Shown here one piece after another: positions 1-6,873 of a stretch of DNA of 54,721 bases. The stretch is from a virus. The notes beneath the pieces were generated by a model. It saw nothing but the letters and a program-made list of their open reading frames with translations. It did not search any database and was not told where the DNA came from. Location of the stretch: positions 1-54,721 of the IMG/VR virus record IMGVR_UViG_3300046010_002013; one strand, 5' to 3'. The number at the start of each line of letters is the position of its first letter. The stretch's first letter is position 1. The position numbers and the translations under genes were made by a program.

Positions 1-127
1 CTAGTGCAAATTTAGCTGCTGCGTTAACGGATGAAACTGGAAGTGGTGCTGCAGTTTTTGCTACCTCCCCCACTCTTGTAACTCCCGTGCTTGGCACACC
101 TTCTAGCGGTACGCTGTCATCTTGTAC
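1..127. repeat. Terminal overlap of the contig, copy 1
   Basis: These 127 bases are identical to bases 54595-54721. Joining the ends gives a circular map of 54,594 bp and restores one continuous tail-fibre reading frame across the junction. An exact 127-base overlap is what an assembler with k=127 leaves on a circular contig, so I read it as an assembly overlap. The true packaging ends (headful, cos or direct repeats) cannot be read from this. Confidence 0.93.
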
Positions 128-479
128 GGTTGACGGGACAAATGGCGTTGGGTATATCAATATCCCTCAAAATAGCCAGTCTGCCGCCTATACACTTGTT
201 GCTGCGGATGCGGGAAAACATATCTTCCACCCTTCAACTGACGCTAATGCACGGACATTTACTATTCCTGCAAATGGTTCAGTGGCGTACCCAATCGGTA
301 CAGCAATTTCGTTTGTTAACATGACTTCTCAAGTGGTAAGTATCGCAATCACAACAGACACAATGTATTTAGCTGGTACAGGCACAACAGGTACACGCTC
401 ATTAGCGCAATACGGCACAGCGACGGCACTTAAAATGACATCGACAACTTGGATTATTTCTGGTGCGGGGTTGACCTAA
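1..479 (+). CDS. Tail fibre protein, C-terminal part (continues from 54228)
   Basis: This is the 3' part of a gene that begins at 54228 and crosses the circular junction. The first full codon here is at position 3. The joined product is about 281 residues. The N-terminal part has the fibre motif LPLSGGTMTGAI. The part here reads SPTLVTPVLGTPSSGTLSSC, followed by a beta-rich end with FTIPANGSVAYPIGTAISFVN, a short module common in phage fibre and head-fibre proteins. The stop codon overlaps the start of the DUF1566 gene (TAATG), so the two are translationally coupled. The family is clear from low-complexity fibre motifs, but the receptor is unknown. Confidence 0.85.
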   Translation, partial: SANLAAALTDETGSGAAVFATSPTLVTPVLGTPSSGTLSSCTVDGTNGVGYINIPQNSQSAAYTLVAADAGKHIFHPSTDANARTFTIPANGSVAYPIGTAISFVNMTSQVVSIAITTDTMYLAGTGTTGTRSLAQYGTATALKMTSTTWIISGAGLT

Positions 480-1129
480 TGAGTGGGATTCAACAAATGT
501 TAACGGGCGGGACTTATAAACCGGCAGTGCCAACTGTTATTGGTGAGGCATGGGGCGGCGGGTATTATGCAGGTAAAATAGCTGTGGGGGGAGGCGGAGT
601 TGCTACACATTATTTGATTGTCGCGCCTAAAGCATCTGGCGAAAATTCAAGTATCACATGGGGTGTTATCGGAGTGACAACGGGAATAACGTCTGTCATT
701 AATGGACCAACAAACTCTGCGTCATTAGCTGCGCTCGGTGCTGCATATGAAGCAGCTAGATTCTGTGAAAACTTAACAATAGGGGGTTATAGCGATTGGT
801 ATCTACCTGCTAAAAACGAGCTAGAAGTGCTGTATTATTTCTTAAAACCGACTACTGACGCTAACGCTACTTCATCGGGTTCAAATGCTAATGCGGTATC
901 ACCAGAGCCTATTAGCACAAACTACACAAGTGGTTCACCAGCTCAAACAAGCGCGGGTATTGGCTTTAGAACTGGGGAAACAAATGCGTTTGCCACTGGC
1001 TACTATTGGTCTTCGACTGAGGGCGTTGCTAACGCCGCATGGATAGATGACGTCGGCAGTGGAAATCAGATCTACGGCAATAAGGGCAGTAGTAACTACG
1101 TCAGAGCTGTTCGGAGAATCGCTGTGTAA
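479..1129 (+). CDS. DUF1566 (Lcl C-terminal, C-type-lectin-like) tail protein, likely fibre tip
   Basis: The protein has 216 residues. I chose the ATG at 479 because it overlaps the upstream fibre stop codon (TAATG); an in-frame upstream ATG at 449 lies inside that gene. The C-terminal half carries the DUF1566/Lcl signature: GGYSDWYLPAKNELEVLYY, then YYWSSTE, then AAW and a terminal VRAVRRI. This fold resembles the C-type lectin fold used for surface binding. Its place directly after a fibre gene suggests a receptor-binding tip or adhesin. The N-terminal glycine-rich segment (GEAWGGGYYAGKIAVGGGGVA) probably mediates trimerisation or attachment, which is inference. The same fold is used by diversity-generating retroelement targets, but I see no reverse transcriptase. 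Confidence 0.82.
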   Translation: MSGIQQMLTGGTYKPAVPTVIGEAWGGGYYAGKIAVGGGGVATHYLIVAPKASGENSSITWGVIGVTTGITSVINGPTNSASLAALGAAYEAARFCENLTIGGYSDWYLPAKNELEVLYYFLKPTTDANATSSGSNANAVSPEPISTNYTSGSPAQTSAGIGFRTGETNAFATGYYWSSTEGVANAAWIDDVGSGNQIYGNKGSSNYVRAVRRIAV

Positions 1130-1155
1130 ACAGCGTTAATTAAATAGGAATAATA

Positions 1156-1569
1156 ATGCACATACAACTAACAAACATCGACGCAGACACGGGTATTCTT
1201 TGCACAGAAGCACCAATGCGTACAGGACCGGCACTCCCAAATGTAAAGGGATTTCAGTTTATTTTTCAAAACGAATCTGACTTTCCCATCGCGTCGAATG
1301 CTGATGGTTCACTAAGCACAGCACCACTGCTGTATGGAACGTGTGATGATGACGCAGATACAAGCCTTGTTGGCGTTTTAAAAGTGCTTTCAGAAGTTGA
1401 GTTTAATGCAGACAAACAAGCAGAACATCAAGCAAGAAAACCTTATCCTTCTTGGGTAGGTGACTTAGCTACTATGAGTTGGAATCCTCCAGTGCCTTAT
1501 CCGCAAGATGATAAACAATACTATTGGGACGAGCTAACAATTAACTGGGTTGAGGTGATAAATGAATAA
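1156..1569 (+). CDS. Small tail protein, fibre-assembly-like C-terminus
   Basis: The product has 137 residues. The C-terminal third contains PYPSWVGDLATMSWNPPVPYP and YYWDELTINWVEV, a tryptophan- and proline-rich pattern that recurs in small proteins next to fibre genes of aquatic phages and resembles tail fibre assembly proteins. It follows the DUF1566 tip gene and overlaps the holin start by 8 bp, so it sits between adhesion and lysis functions. A chaperone role for the fibre or tip is likely but not proven. No signal peptide or membrane segment is visible. Confidence 0.6.
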   Translation: MHIQLTNIDADTGILCTEAPMRTGPALPNVKGFQFIFQNESDFPIASNADGSLSTAPLLYGTCDDDADTSLVGVLKVLSEVEFNADKQAEHQARKPYPSWVGDLATMSWNPPVPYPQDDKQYYWDELTINWVEVINE

Positions 1570-1753
1570 AATACTTAAAGCGTGGAACTATTTAATGGCT
1601 CGATTAAAAGAGCCTTCTACCTACGCAAGTGTGGCAGCATTAGCTACGATGGCGGGTGTGAATATTGACGCAACGCCTGTTGTGCATGACAGCTTAACTG
1701 CCGCTAGTGTCGTGTTTGGTATGATTGGACTGTTTGCATCAGAAGGTAAATAA
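1562..1753 (+). CDS. Putative holin (small membrane protein)
   Basis: The product has 63 residues. It begins with a charged segment (KAWNYLMARLKEPSTYAS), followed by two moderately hydrophobic stretches, VAALATMAGVNI (about residues 24-35) and AASVVFGMIGLFA (about 47-59). The pattern LKEPSTYASVAALATMAGV resembles small phage holins that precede peptidase endolysins. It lies 1 bp before the M15 endolysin gene. A holin would form inner-membrane lesions that release the endolysin. Assignment rests on size, topology and position rather than on a diagnostic motif. Confidence 0.7.
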   Translation: MNKILKAWNYLMARLKEPSTYASVAALATMAGVNIDATPVVHDSLTAASVVFGMIGLFASEGK

Positions 1754-1754
1754 T

Positions 1755-2108
1755 ATGAGCAATTACTTCAAACCAGAAGAATTTGAGTGTCACTGCGGAT
1801 GTAGCGAAAAAGACGTTAATCCTAAGCTCGTAGAGCTACTTAATCGCATCCGTGAGTCGTTTGGCAAGCCTATTACTATTATGAGCGGTAGAAGATGTGA
1901 AGCACACAACACAAAAGTGGGAGGTGCAAAGCATAGCCAACACGTTTTAGGTAACGCAGCCGACATTAAAGTAAAAGACGTACCGCCCAAAGAAGTGCAA
2001 GAATACCTCATGAAACATTTTGACAGTGATTGCCGAGGTCTTGGACGCTACAATTCTTTTACCCATATTGATGTTCGTGATGGTAAAATCGCACGCTGGA
2101 ATGGATAA
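1755..2108 (+). CDS. Endolysin, peptidase M15 family (zinc D-Ala-D-Ala/L-Ala-D-Glu carboxypeptidase type)
   Basis: The product is 117 residues from the ATG at 1755, which has an AGAAGG ribosome site; a longer in-frame ORF from 1725 would overlap the holin. The M15 zinc ligands are visible: S61-Q-H63 in SQHVLGNAADIKV, with D70, and H104 in FTHIDVRDG. The N-terminus (FKPEEFECHCGC) matches the start of Peptidase_M15_3 proteins. It should cleave peptide cross-bridges in peptidoglycan at the end of infection. Pairing with the upstream putative holin makes a two-gene lysis cassette inside the tail-gene region. There is no signal peptide, so release depends on the holin. Confidence 0.9.
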   Translation: MSNYFKPEEFECHCGCSEKDVNPKLVELLNRIRESFGKPITIMSGRRCEAHNTKVGGAKHSQHVLGNAADIKVKDVPPKEVQEYLMKHFDSDCRGLGRYNSFTHIDVRDGKIARWNG

Positions 2109-2113
2109 CATTT

Positions 2114-2142
2114 TTGTTTTTACATTCATTTAAAAGTATAAT
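2114..2142 (+). promoter_or_regulatory. Candidate sigma70-like promoter for the adaptor/tail block
   Basis: A perfect -10 TATAAT (2137-2142) follows a weak -35 TTGTTT (2114-2119) at 17 bp spacing. It lies in the 93-bp gap after the endolysin and about 60 bp before the next start codon. The -35 matches only three of six consensus bases, so activity is uncertain. Confidence 0.45.
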
Positions 2143-2201
2143 TCAATAACACAGGTGCATGCTGAATCAGCGGCTAATACTACAAAATTTACGGAGTATT
2201 T

Positions 2202-2834
2202 ATGAGCTACAGCATGACCTACGACTCGTTGCTCGTAGACGTTAGACGTTACCTAGAGCGTGGTTTTACGCAAGAAAGCGATCAAATTGTCTACGATCAA
2301 CTTCCTCGACTCATCACAATGGGTGAGCGTCGTATTGCGCGTGAACTTAAAATTGAAGGTTTTATTCGCGCAGTCACAACACCGCTCGCGGCTGGTGTTA
2401 ATGTCTACATGAAGCCAGATAGATGGCGTGACACTGTTAGCATGACTGTTGACGGTACGCCTATTTTTGCGCGTGCTTATGAATACATCAGAAATTACTG
2501 GCCAGATCCTGCTGAAACTGGAACGCCAGCGTATTATGCCGACTACGATTATCAGCATTGGATAATTGCACCTACGCCCGCAACTTCGCAAACATTAGAA
2601 ATTTTATTCTATGAACAAGTGCGATTTCTTGGCGACGACTTTCAAACAAATTGGCTTACCGAGTATGCGCCAGACGTTCTTTTGTACGCCACACTGCTCG
2701 AAGCAACACCATTCCTCAAAAATGATGAGCGGGTGCAAGTTTGGCAAGGTATTTATGATCGAGCTGCTCAAGCACTTAATGGCGAAGATATCAAACGTAT
2801 CATGGATCGCACAGCGAACCGGAGTGAAGCATAA
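2202..2834 (+). CDS. Head-tail adaptor/connector-like protein
   Basis: The product has 210 residues. The N-terminal helical segment VRRYLERGFTQESDQIVYDQLPRLITMGERRIARELK resembles adaptor proteins of podoviruses (T7 gp11 / small tail-tube-type helical proteins). The pattern 'lP.lI..aE.RiaReL' is the recognisable part. The middle is beta-rich (TVSMTVDGTPI) and the C-terminal part is helical again. It precedes a fibre-like gene and the gp10-like tail protein. I infer a role at the portal-tail junction. A second connector-like gene (50434-51414) exists, so the two may form successive rings. Confidence 0.6.
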   Translation: MSYSMTYDSLLVDVRRYLERGFTQESDQIVYDQLPRLITMGERRIARELKIEGFIRAVTTPLAAGVNVYMKPDRWRDTVSMTVDGTPIFARAYEYIRNYWPDPAETGTPAYYADYDYQHWIIAPTPATSQTLEILFYEQVRFLGDDFQTNWLTEYAPDVLLYATLLEATPFLKNDERVQVWQGIYDRAAQALNGEDIKRIMDRTANRSEA

Positions 2835-4033
2835 TGACAACATATACCGACGTATTCGGTGGCGCAAACATTTATCCAAGTGAAATCAGCTACAGCGCGT
2901 TAACGCTTACGGCTGATGTTACGTTAAGCTGGCCAACTGAAACTTCTGCTAGTGACAACCTTGCTACACGAATTATCAACATTTCATCAGCAACCGCTGG
3001 ATTGAGCATATTTTTACCGGATGCTGCAAAAGCGGGAACAGGTGAAACTATACTTTTTAATAACGTTGGTGCGCAAACGATCACTGTAAAAAACGCTAAT
3101 GGGACGCAAATCGTCACTGTTACAAGCGGCACGCTCTGGCAGATTTATTTAACAGATAATAGTACAACCGCAGGTGCATGGGTATCATTGCAATATGGAG
3201 CTAGTCTTTCAATTGCAAATGCTTCTGCGCTCGCCGGAACTGGTATTGTTGCGGTTGGTCCTCTGCTTTCACAGTCTATTCCGATTACATCTTTCAGTGT
3301 TAATTACACTTCAGGCGTTGCAGACAGAGCTAAAATGTTTAATTGGACTGGTGCAGGCGGTACATTAAGTCTTCCAGATCCAACAGTGGTAGGTGATAAT
3401 TGGTTTATCTATTTGCGCAACTCTGGTACAGGTGCAATTCTTGCAGATGCTATCGGAACTACTTTGATTGACGGTTCAGCAAATCTTAGTTTTCAACCTG
3501 GTGAATCAGCAATCATTGCTTCAGACGGAGCAAATTGTTACACGATTGGTTTTGGCCAACCTGCTACTTTTGCTTTTGATTACACGGTTATCGCTGTAGG
3601 TGGTTCTGGAAATTACTCGTTGTCTGGTACAGAATTGAATCGAATTTCTTATCGTTTTACTGGCACGTTAACAGGAAATCGCACAATTATTGTTCCCGCC
3701 ACGGTTCAACAATACTGGGTTGACAACCAATGTACAGGTGCGTACACGTTCACTGTTAAAACTTCTGCTGGTTTAGGCGTGACCATTACGTCTGGAACAC
3801 GATCTATTCTTTATTGTGACGGTACAGACGTGGTTCGTGCTGATACGTTTACTATTTCGTATCCGATTGCAGTTTCACAAGGCGGTACAGGATCAACCAC
3901 TGCGGGTGGTGCTATTCTTAATCTTGGTGCGGGATCTGTTGGTGCTGCTTTATTTGGAGCAGTTACGCAAGCCGATGCGTATTCTATTTTAGGACCGGCT
4001 GCTGTTGGTTCAGTTAATGGTGGTACTTTCTAA
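2834..4033 (+). CDS. Tail or head fibre-like protein with repeated beta modules
   Basis: The product has 399 residues and begins in a one-base overlap with the upstream stop. It is rich in Thr, Ser and Gly and holds several short beta modules of the form 'loop-hydrophobic-LPDP/LPDA-GD-W/F': SIFLPDAAKAGTGETILFNN near residue 55 and LSLPDPTVVGDNWFIYLRN near 180. The C-terminus has the fibre motif AVSQGGTGSTTAGGAILNLG and ends in VNGGTF, an ending almost shared with the fibre gene at 51717-53873 (INGGTF). It is probably a virion-surface fibre or decoration. No enzymatic motif is seen. Confidence 0.65.
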   Translation: MTTYTDVFGGANIYPSEISYSALTLTADVTLSWPTETSASDNLATRIINISSATAGLSIFLPDAAKAGTGETILFNNVGAQTITVKNANGTQIVTVTSGTLWQIYLTDNSTTAGAWVSLQYGASLSIANASALAGTGIVAVGPLLSQSIPITSFSVNYTSGVADRAKMFNWTGAGGTLSLPDPTVVGDNWFIYLRNSGTGAILADAIGTTLIDGSANLSFQPGESAIIASDGANCYTIGFGQPATFAFDYTVIAVGGSGNYSLSGTELNRISYRFTGTLTGNRTIIVPATVQQYWVDNQCTGAYTFTVKTSAGLGVTITSGTRSILYCDGTDVVRADTFTISYPIAVSQGGTGSTTAGGAILNLGAGSVGAALFGAVTQADAYSILGPAAVGSVNGGTF

Positions 4034-6195
4034 TGCCAGAAAAAACAATTGTATTAAAATCAGATGCAGGCATTAAACGTGACGGCACGAAATTTGATGG
4101 TAATAATTATACGGACGGGCAATGGGTTCGCTGGCAACGTGGTCTTCCACGCAAAATTGGTGGTTATCGCGCAACGCAAAAATATTTAACTGAAATTAGT
4201 CGTGGTTTTAGTAACTTTACGCAAATGGATTACATTTATTGCCACAGCGGAAGTCGTAGCATGATTGAACGATTTACAATTGATTACACCGCTAACAGTT
4301 CAATTGTGTCTGATAGAACTCCTCAAGCCTTAGCATCAAGCGGCAATGTAATTTTAACAAGCGGTGCTGCTGGATCAGTTAATATGATCACGGTAGATGG
4401 CGTAAATATCATGTCGGCTCCTGTAGCTTACGCAACTAGTTTAACGGCAACCGCAACTGCTGTTGCTGCAAATATTAACGCATATACGTCTTCGCCAAAT
4501 TATTCAGCAGTCGGTATTGGTGCAACTATAGCTATTGTGTCTGCTGATACTGGATCATTTTCAAACGGTTATGTAGTCGTAGCAACCACAACAACGATAA
4601 CAACTACCACGCAAAATATGAATGATGGATCAAATGCACTAGAAGCAAATGATCTTAATATGTGGATGTTTGATTATCAATATGACAGTTCAACTAATCA
4701 AAATTATTTACTGGCGCATGTATCACCCAATTTGCAACGTATTGCTAATGATGAAGGCGGTCAAATATTCTTTGGTGAGGTTTTAGGCACAGGTATTTTA
4801 AAGTCTATCAATTTACCTCCCGATGCAAATTGCACGGGCGGTATTGTTTCGCTTCATCCTTATTTATTTTATTACGGTACTGACGGTATTATTGGATGGT
4901 CTGTTGCTGGTGAGCCTACAAATTTAACAGATTTTGGATCTGGTGCAGGTCTTGCGCGTGTGTGGGGTCAAAAGATTATCAAAGGATTACCACTTCGTGC
5001 CGGCAGTGGAACTGCTCCTGCTGGATTATTTTGGGCATACGACGCAGTTATTCGCGCTACGTTTACCGGTGGTGCGTCTGTGTTTCAATTTGACGTAGTA
5101 GCCACTGACACTTCTATTATTTCAGAAAACAGCGTGGTGGATTACGACGGTGTGTTTTTCTGGGCGGGTGTTGACCGTTTCTTAATGTTTAACGGTGTTG
5201 TGCGTGAAGTACCGAACACTTTAAATTTAAATTATTTCTTTGATGGTTTAAACAGACGACATAGATCAAAAGTATTTGCATTTAAAGTACCTCGTTACGG
5301 TGAAATTTGGTGGTGTTATCCTCGCGGTGATGCAACAGAATGTACGCACGCGGTTATTTATAACGTTCGTGAAAATACTTGGTATGACACTGCACTTCCT
5401 TCAAACGGACGTTCTGCGGGATCTTTTAACAACTCTTTCGCTGCGCCTATTTTAGCGGGCGGATTTGCCGGTCCGGAAGCTACCGGAGCAACAGGAACAA
5501 TAACGTTAACGGGCGGTTCATCTGGATCTATTGATACCGTTACAGTCGGTGGGGTTCAAATCATGTCTGGTGCTGTTCCTTACAGTACTAGCCTGCTCGT
5601 GACCGCAGAAAATGTTGCTAACAATATCAATAGTTACGGTTCAGATCCAGATTACGTTGCGACTGTAGAAGAAGTCGGCGGAAATCCAGTTATCACGTTA
5701 ACGGCTACGGTAGATGGGTCACGCGCAAATTATCTTGTCGTAGCAGTCACATCAACAACAATAACAGCAACCACTACGAATATGATAGGTGGCACAGATG
5801 ATTTTCGCGTCTGGATTCAAGAGCAAGGCGTTGATGAAATTGATGGAAATTTATTCAGTCCAATTCAATCGTATTTTGAAACAGCAGATTTGTCTGCGGT
5901 GGCGCAAGGTAACAACGAATTTATGCGTATTACGCGCATAGAACCAGATTTTGTGCAAAGTGGGAACATGACTGTTCAAGTAACAGGTAGATCTAATGCG
6001 CGTGCGCCAGAAGTCTACGGTACAACGTTTACTTTTCCAGCAACTGCGCAAGAATCTTGGCAACAGATTGTTATGCTTAAAGAGCAACGTCGTGAGCTTC
6101 GCGTCAGATTTGAGTCAAATGAAATTTATGGTGATTATCAAATGGGTCAAATCATTGGACATGTGTCAATGGGCGACAATACGGTAATATCATGA
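4033..6195 (+). CDS. P22 gp10-like packaged-DNA stabilisation / tail hub protein with duplicated inserted domain
   Basis: The product has 720 residues. The N-terminus (DGTKFDGNNYTDGQWVRWQRGLPRKIGGY) and the centre (GVDRFLMFNGVVREVPNTLN, KVFAFKVPRYGEIWWCYP) match the beta-propeller-like stabilisation proteins of P22-type short tails. Two related domains of about 100 residues interrupt it: one at about residues 104-200 (VNMITVDGVNIMSAPVAYATS) and one at about 486-590 (IDTVTVGGVQIMSGAVPYSTS). Each ends in a threonine-rich strand run and an N-M motif. The protein would plug or extend the portal after packaging. The start overlaps the preceding stop (TAATG). The duplicated insert is unusual and may decorate the tail. 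Confidence 0.72.
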   Translation: MPEKTIVLKSDAGIKRDGTKFDGNNYTDGQWVRWQRGLPRKIGGYRATQKYLTEISRGFSNFTQMDYIYCHSGSRSMIERFTIDYTANSSIVSDRTPQALASSGNVILTSGAAGSVNMITVDGVNIMSAPVAYATSLTATATAVAANINAYTSSPNYSAVGIGATIAIVSADTGSFSNGYVVVATTTTITTTTQNMNDGSNALEANDLNMWMFDYQYDSSTNQNYLLAHVSPNLQRIANDEGGQIFFGEVLGTGILKSINLPPDANCTGGIVSLHPYLFYYGTDGIIGWSVAGEPTNLTDFGSGAGLARVWGQKIIKGLPLRAGSGTAPAGLFWAYDAVIRATFTGGASVFQFDVVATDTSIISENSVVDYDGVFFWAGVDRFLMFNGVVREVPNTLNLNYFFDGLNRRHRSKVFAFKVPRYGEIWWCYPRGDATECTHAVIYNVRENTWYDTALPSNGRSAGSFNNSFAAPILAGGFAGPEATGATGTITLTGGSSGSIDTVTVGGVQIMSGAVPYSTSLLVTAENVANNINSYGSDPDYVATVEEVGGNPVITLTATVDGSRANYLVVAVTSTTITATTTNMIGGTDDFRVWIQEQGVDEIDGNLFSPIQSYFETADLSAVAQGNNEFMRITRIEPDFVQSGNMTVQVTGRSNARAPEVYGTTFTFPATAQESWQQIVMLKEQRRELRVRFESNEIYGDYQMGQIIGHVSMGDNTVIS

Positions 6196-6425
6196 GTATC
6201 AGAGTCACACTTCCAACGCATCTTACACTTCGTGATTGGGCAGATCAGATTACATTGGACTTTGATCCATACGGTGCGTTTGGTCGTCTTGAAGATGAAA
6301 ATAACTGGCAGAACTGGGGTATGCAGTTTGTTAACAATTTAACGCTTAGAGAAAACTTTCCGATCCCATATCAGTTTGATGACTGGCGTGAGTGGGCAGA
6401 GCGTTTTTGTCAAACGGTAGAATAA
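6192..6425 (+). CDS. Small hypothetical protein in the tail block
   Basis: The product has 77 residues and overlaps the upstream gene by 4 bp (ATGA). It is rich in Trp, Asp and Glu: LRDWADQITLDFDPYGAFGRLEDENNWQNWGMQF and DDWREWAERFCQTVE. It has no membrane segment and no motif I recognise. Tight packing between the gp10-like gene and the GNAT-like gene suggests a structural or assembly partner. I do not know its function. Confidence 0.7.
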   Translation: MSIRVTLPTHLTLRDWADQITLDFDPYGAFGRLEDENNWQNWGMQFVNNLTLRENFPIPYQFDDWREWAERFCQTVE

Positions 6426-6426
6426 T

Positions 6427-6873
6427 ATGAAATACATAGGATTTGAACTTGAAGATGAAGCAGAAGAATGGGCGCGTGAGCGTCTTGGACTCGAAAATCC
6501 ACCAGAGTTTTTCCGTGCATTTTCAGCAGTAAACAATCAAGGTGAATTTGTTTGCGTGGTTATTATGACTAATTTTACGTCGCGCAACATCGATTTAACT
6601 ATTGCAATTGACAACAAAAAAGTTAGACCGAGAGAAACGGTTGTAATGTTTAACGAGATATTTGGATTTATTTTTAACAAACTGCATGTTGCTCGCGTCA
6701 CAGGACTCCTGCGCGGAAAGAACACGCAAGCCAAACGGCTAAATGAACACTTTGGCTTTCAGCTTGAAGGCATCATGCGTAAATCGTTTGAAGATGACGA
6801 TGATTTACATATCTACGGATTTTTAAAAGAAGATTATTACAACCATAAGTGGTTTAGAGGGCAAACAAAATGA
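6427..6873 (+). CDS. GNAT-like acetyltransferase-fold protein
   Basis: The product has 148 residues. The C-terminal half shows the acetyl-CoA-binding GNAT pattern: HVARVTGLLRGKNTQAKRLNEHFGFQLEGIMRKSF, where the N-x-x-A-x-x-L-x-x-x-F-G-F-x-x-E-G run is typical of the RimJ-like branch. Small GNAT-like proteins occur in the internal-core region of T7-type and related phages. Here it lies directly before the large ejection-type proteins and overlaps the next start. It may be a virion component or assembly factor rather than an enzyme. Catalysis cannot be judged from sequence alone. Confidence 0.75.
   Translation: MKYIGFELEDEAEEWARERLGLENPPEFFRAFSAVNNQGEFVCVVIMTNFTSRNIDLTIAIDNKKVRPRETVVMFNEIFGFIFNKLHVARVTGLLRGKNTQAKRLNEHFGFQLEGIMRKSFEDDDDLHIYGFLKEDYYNHKWFRGQTK

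Noticed and set aside
1-127. Biological direct terminal repeat
   Set aside because: 127 bases match a common assembler k-mer size and the repeat lies inside a fibre gene; short genomic direct repeats usually sit between genes, so an assembly overlap is simpler.
479-1129. Diversity-generating retroelement
   Set aside because: No reverse transcriptase or template repeat was found in the whole circular genome.
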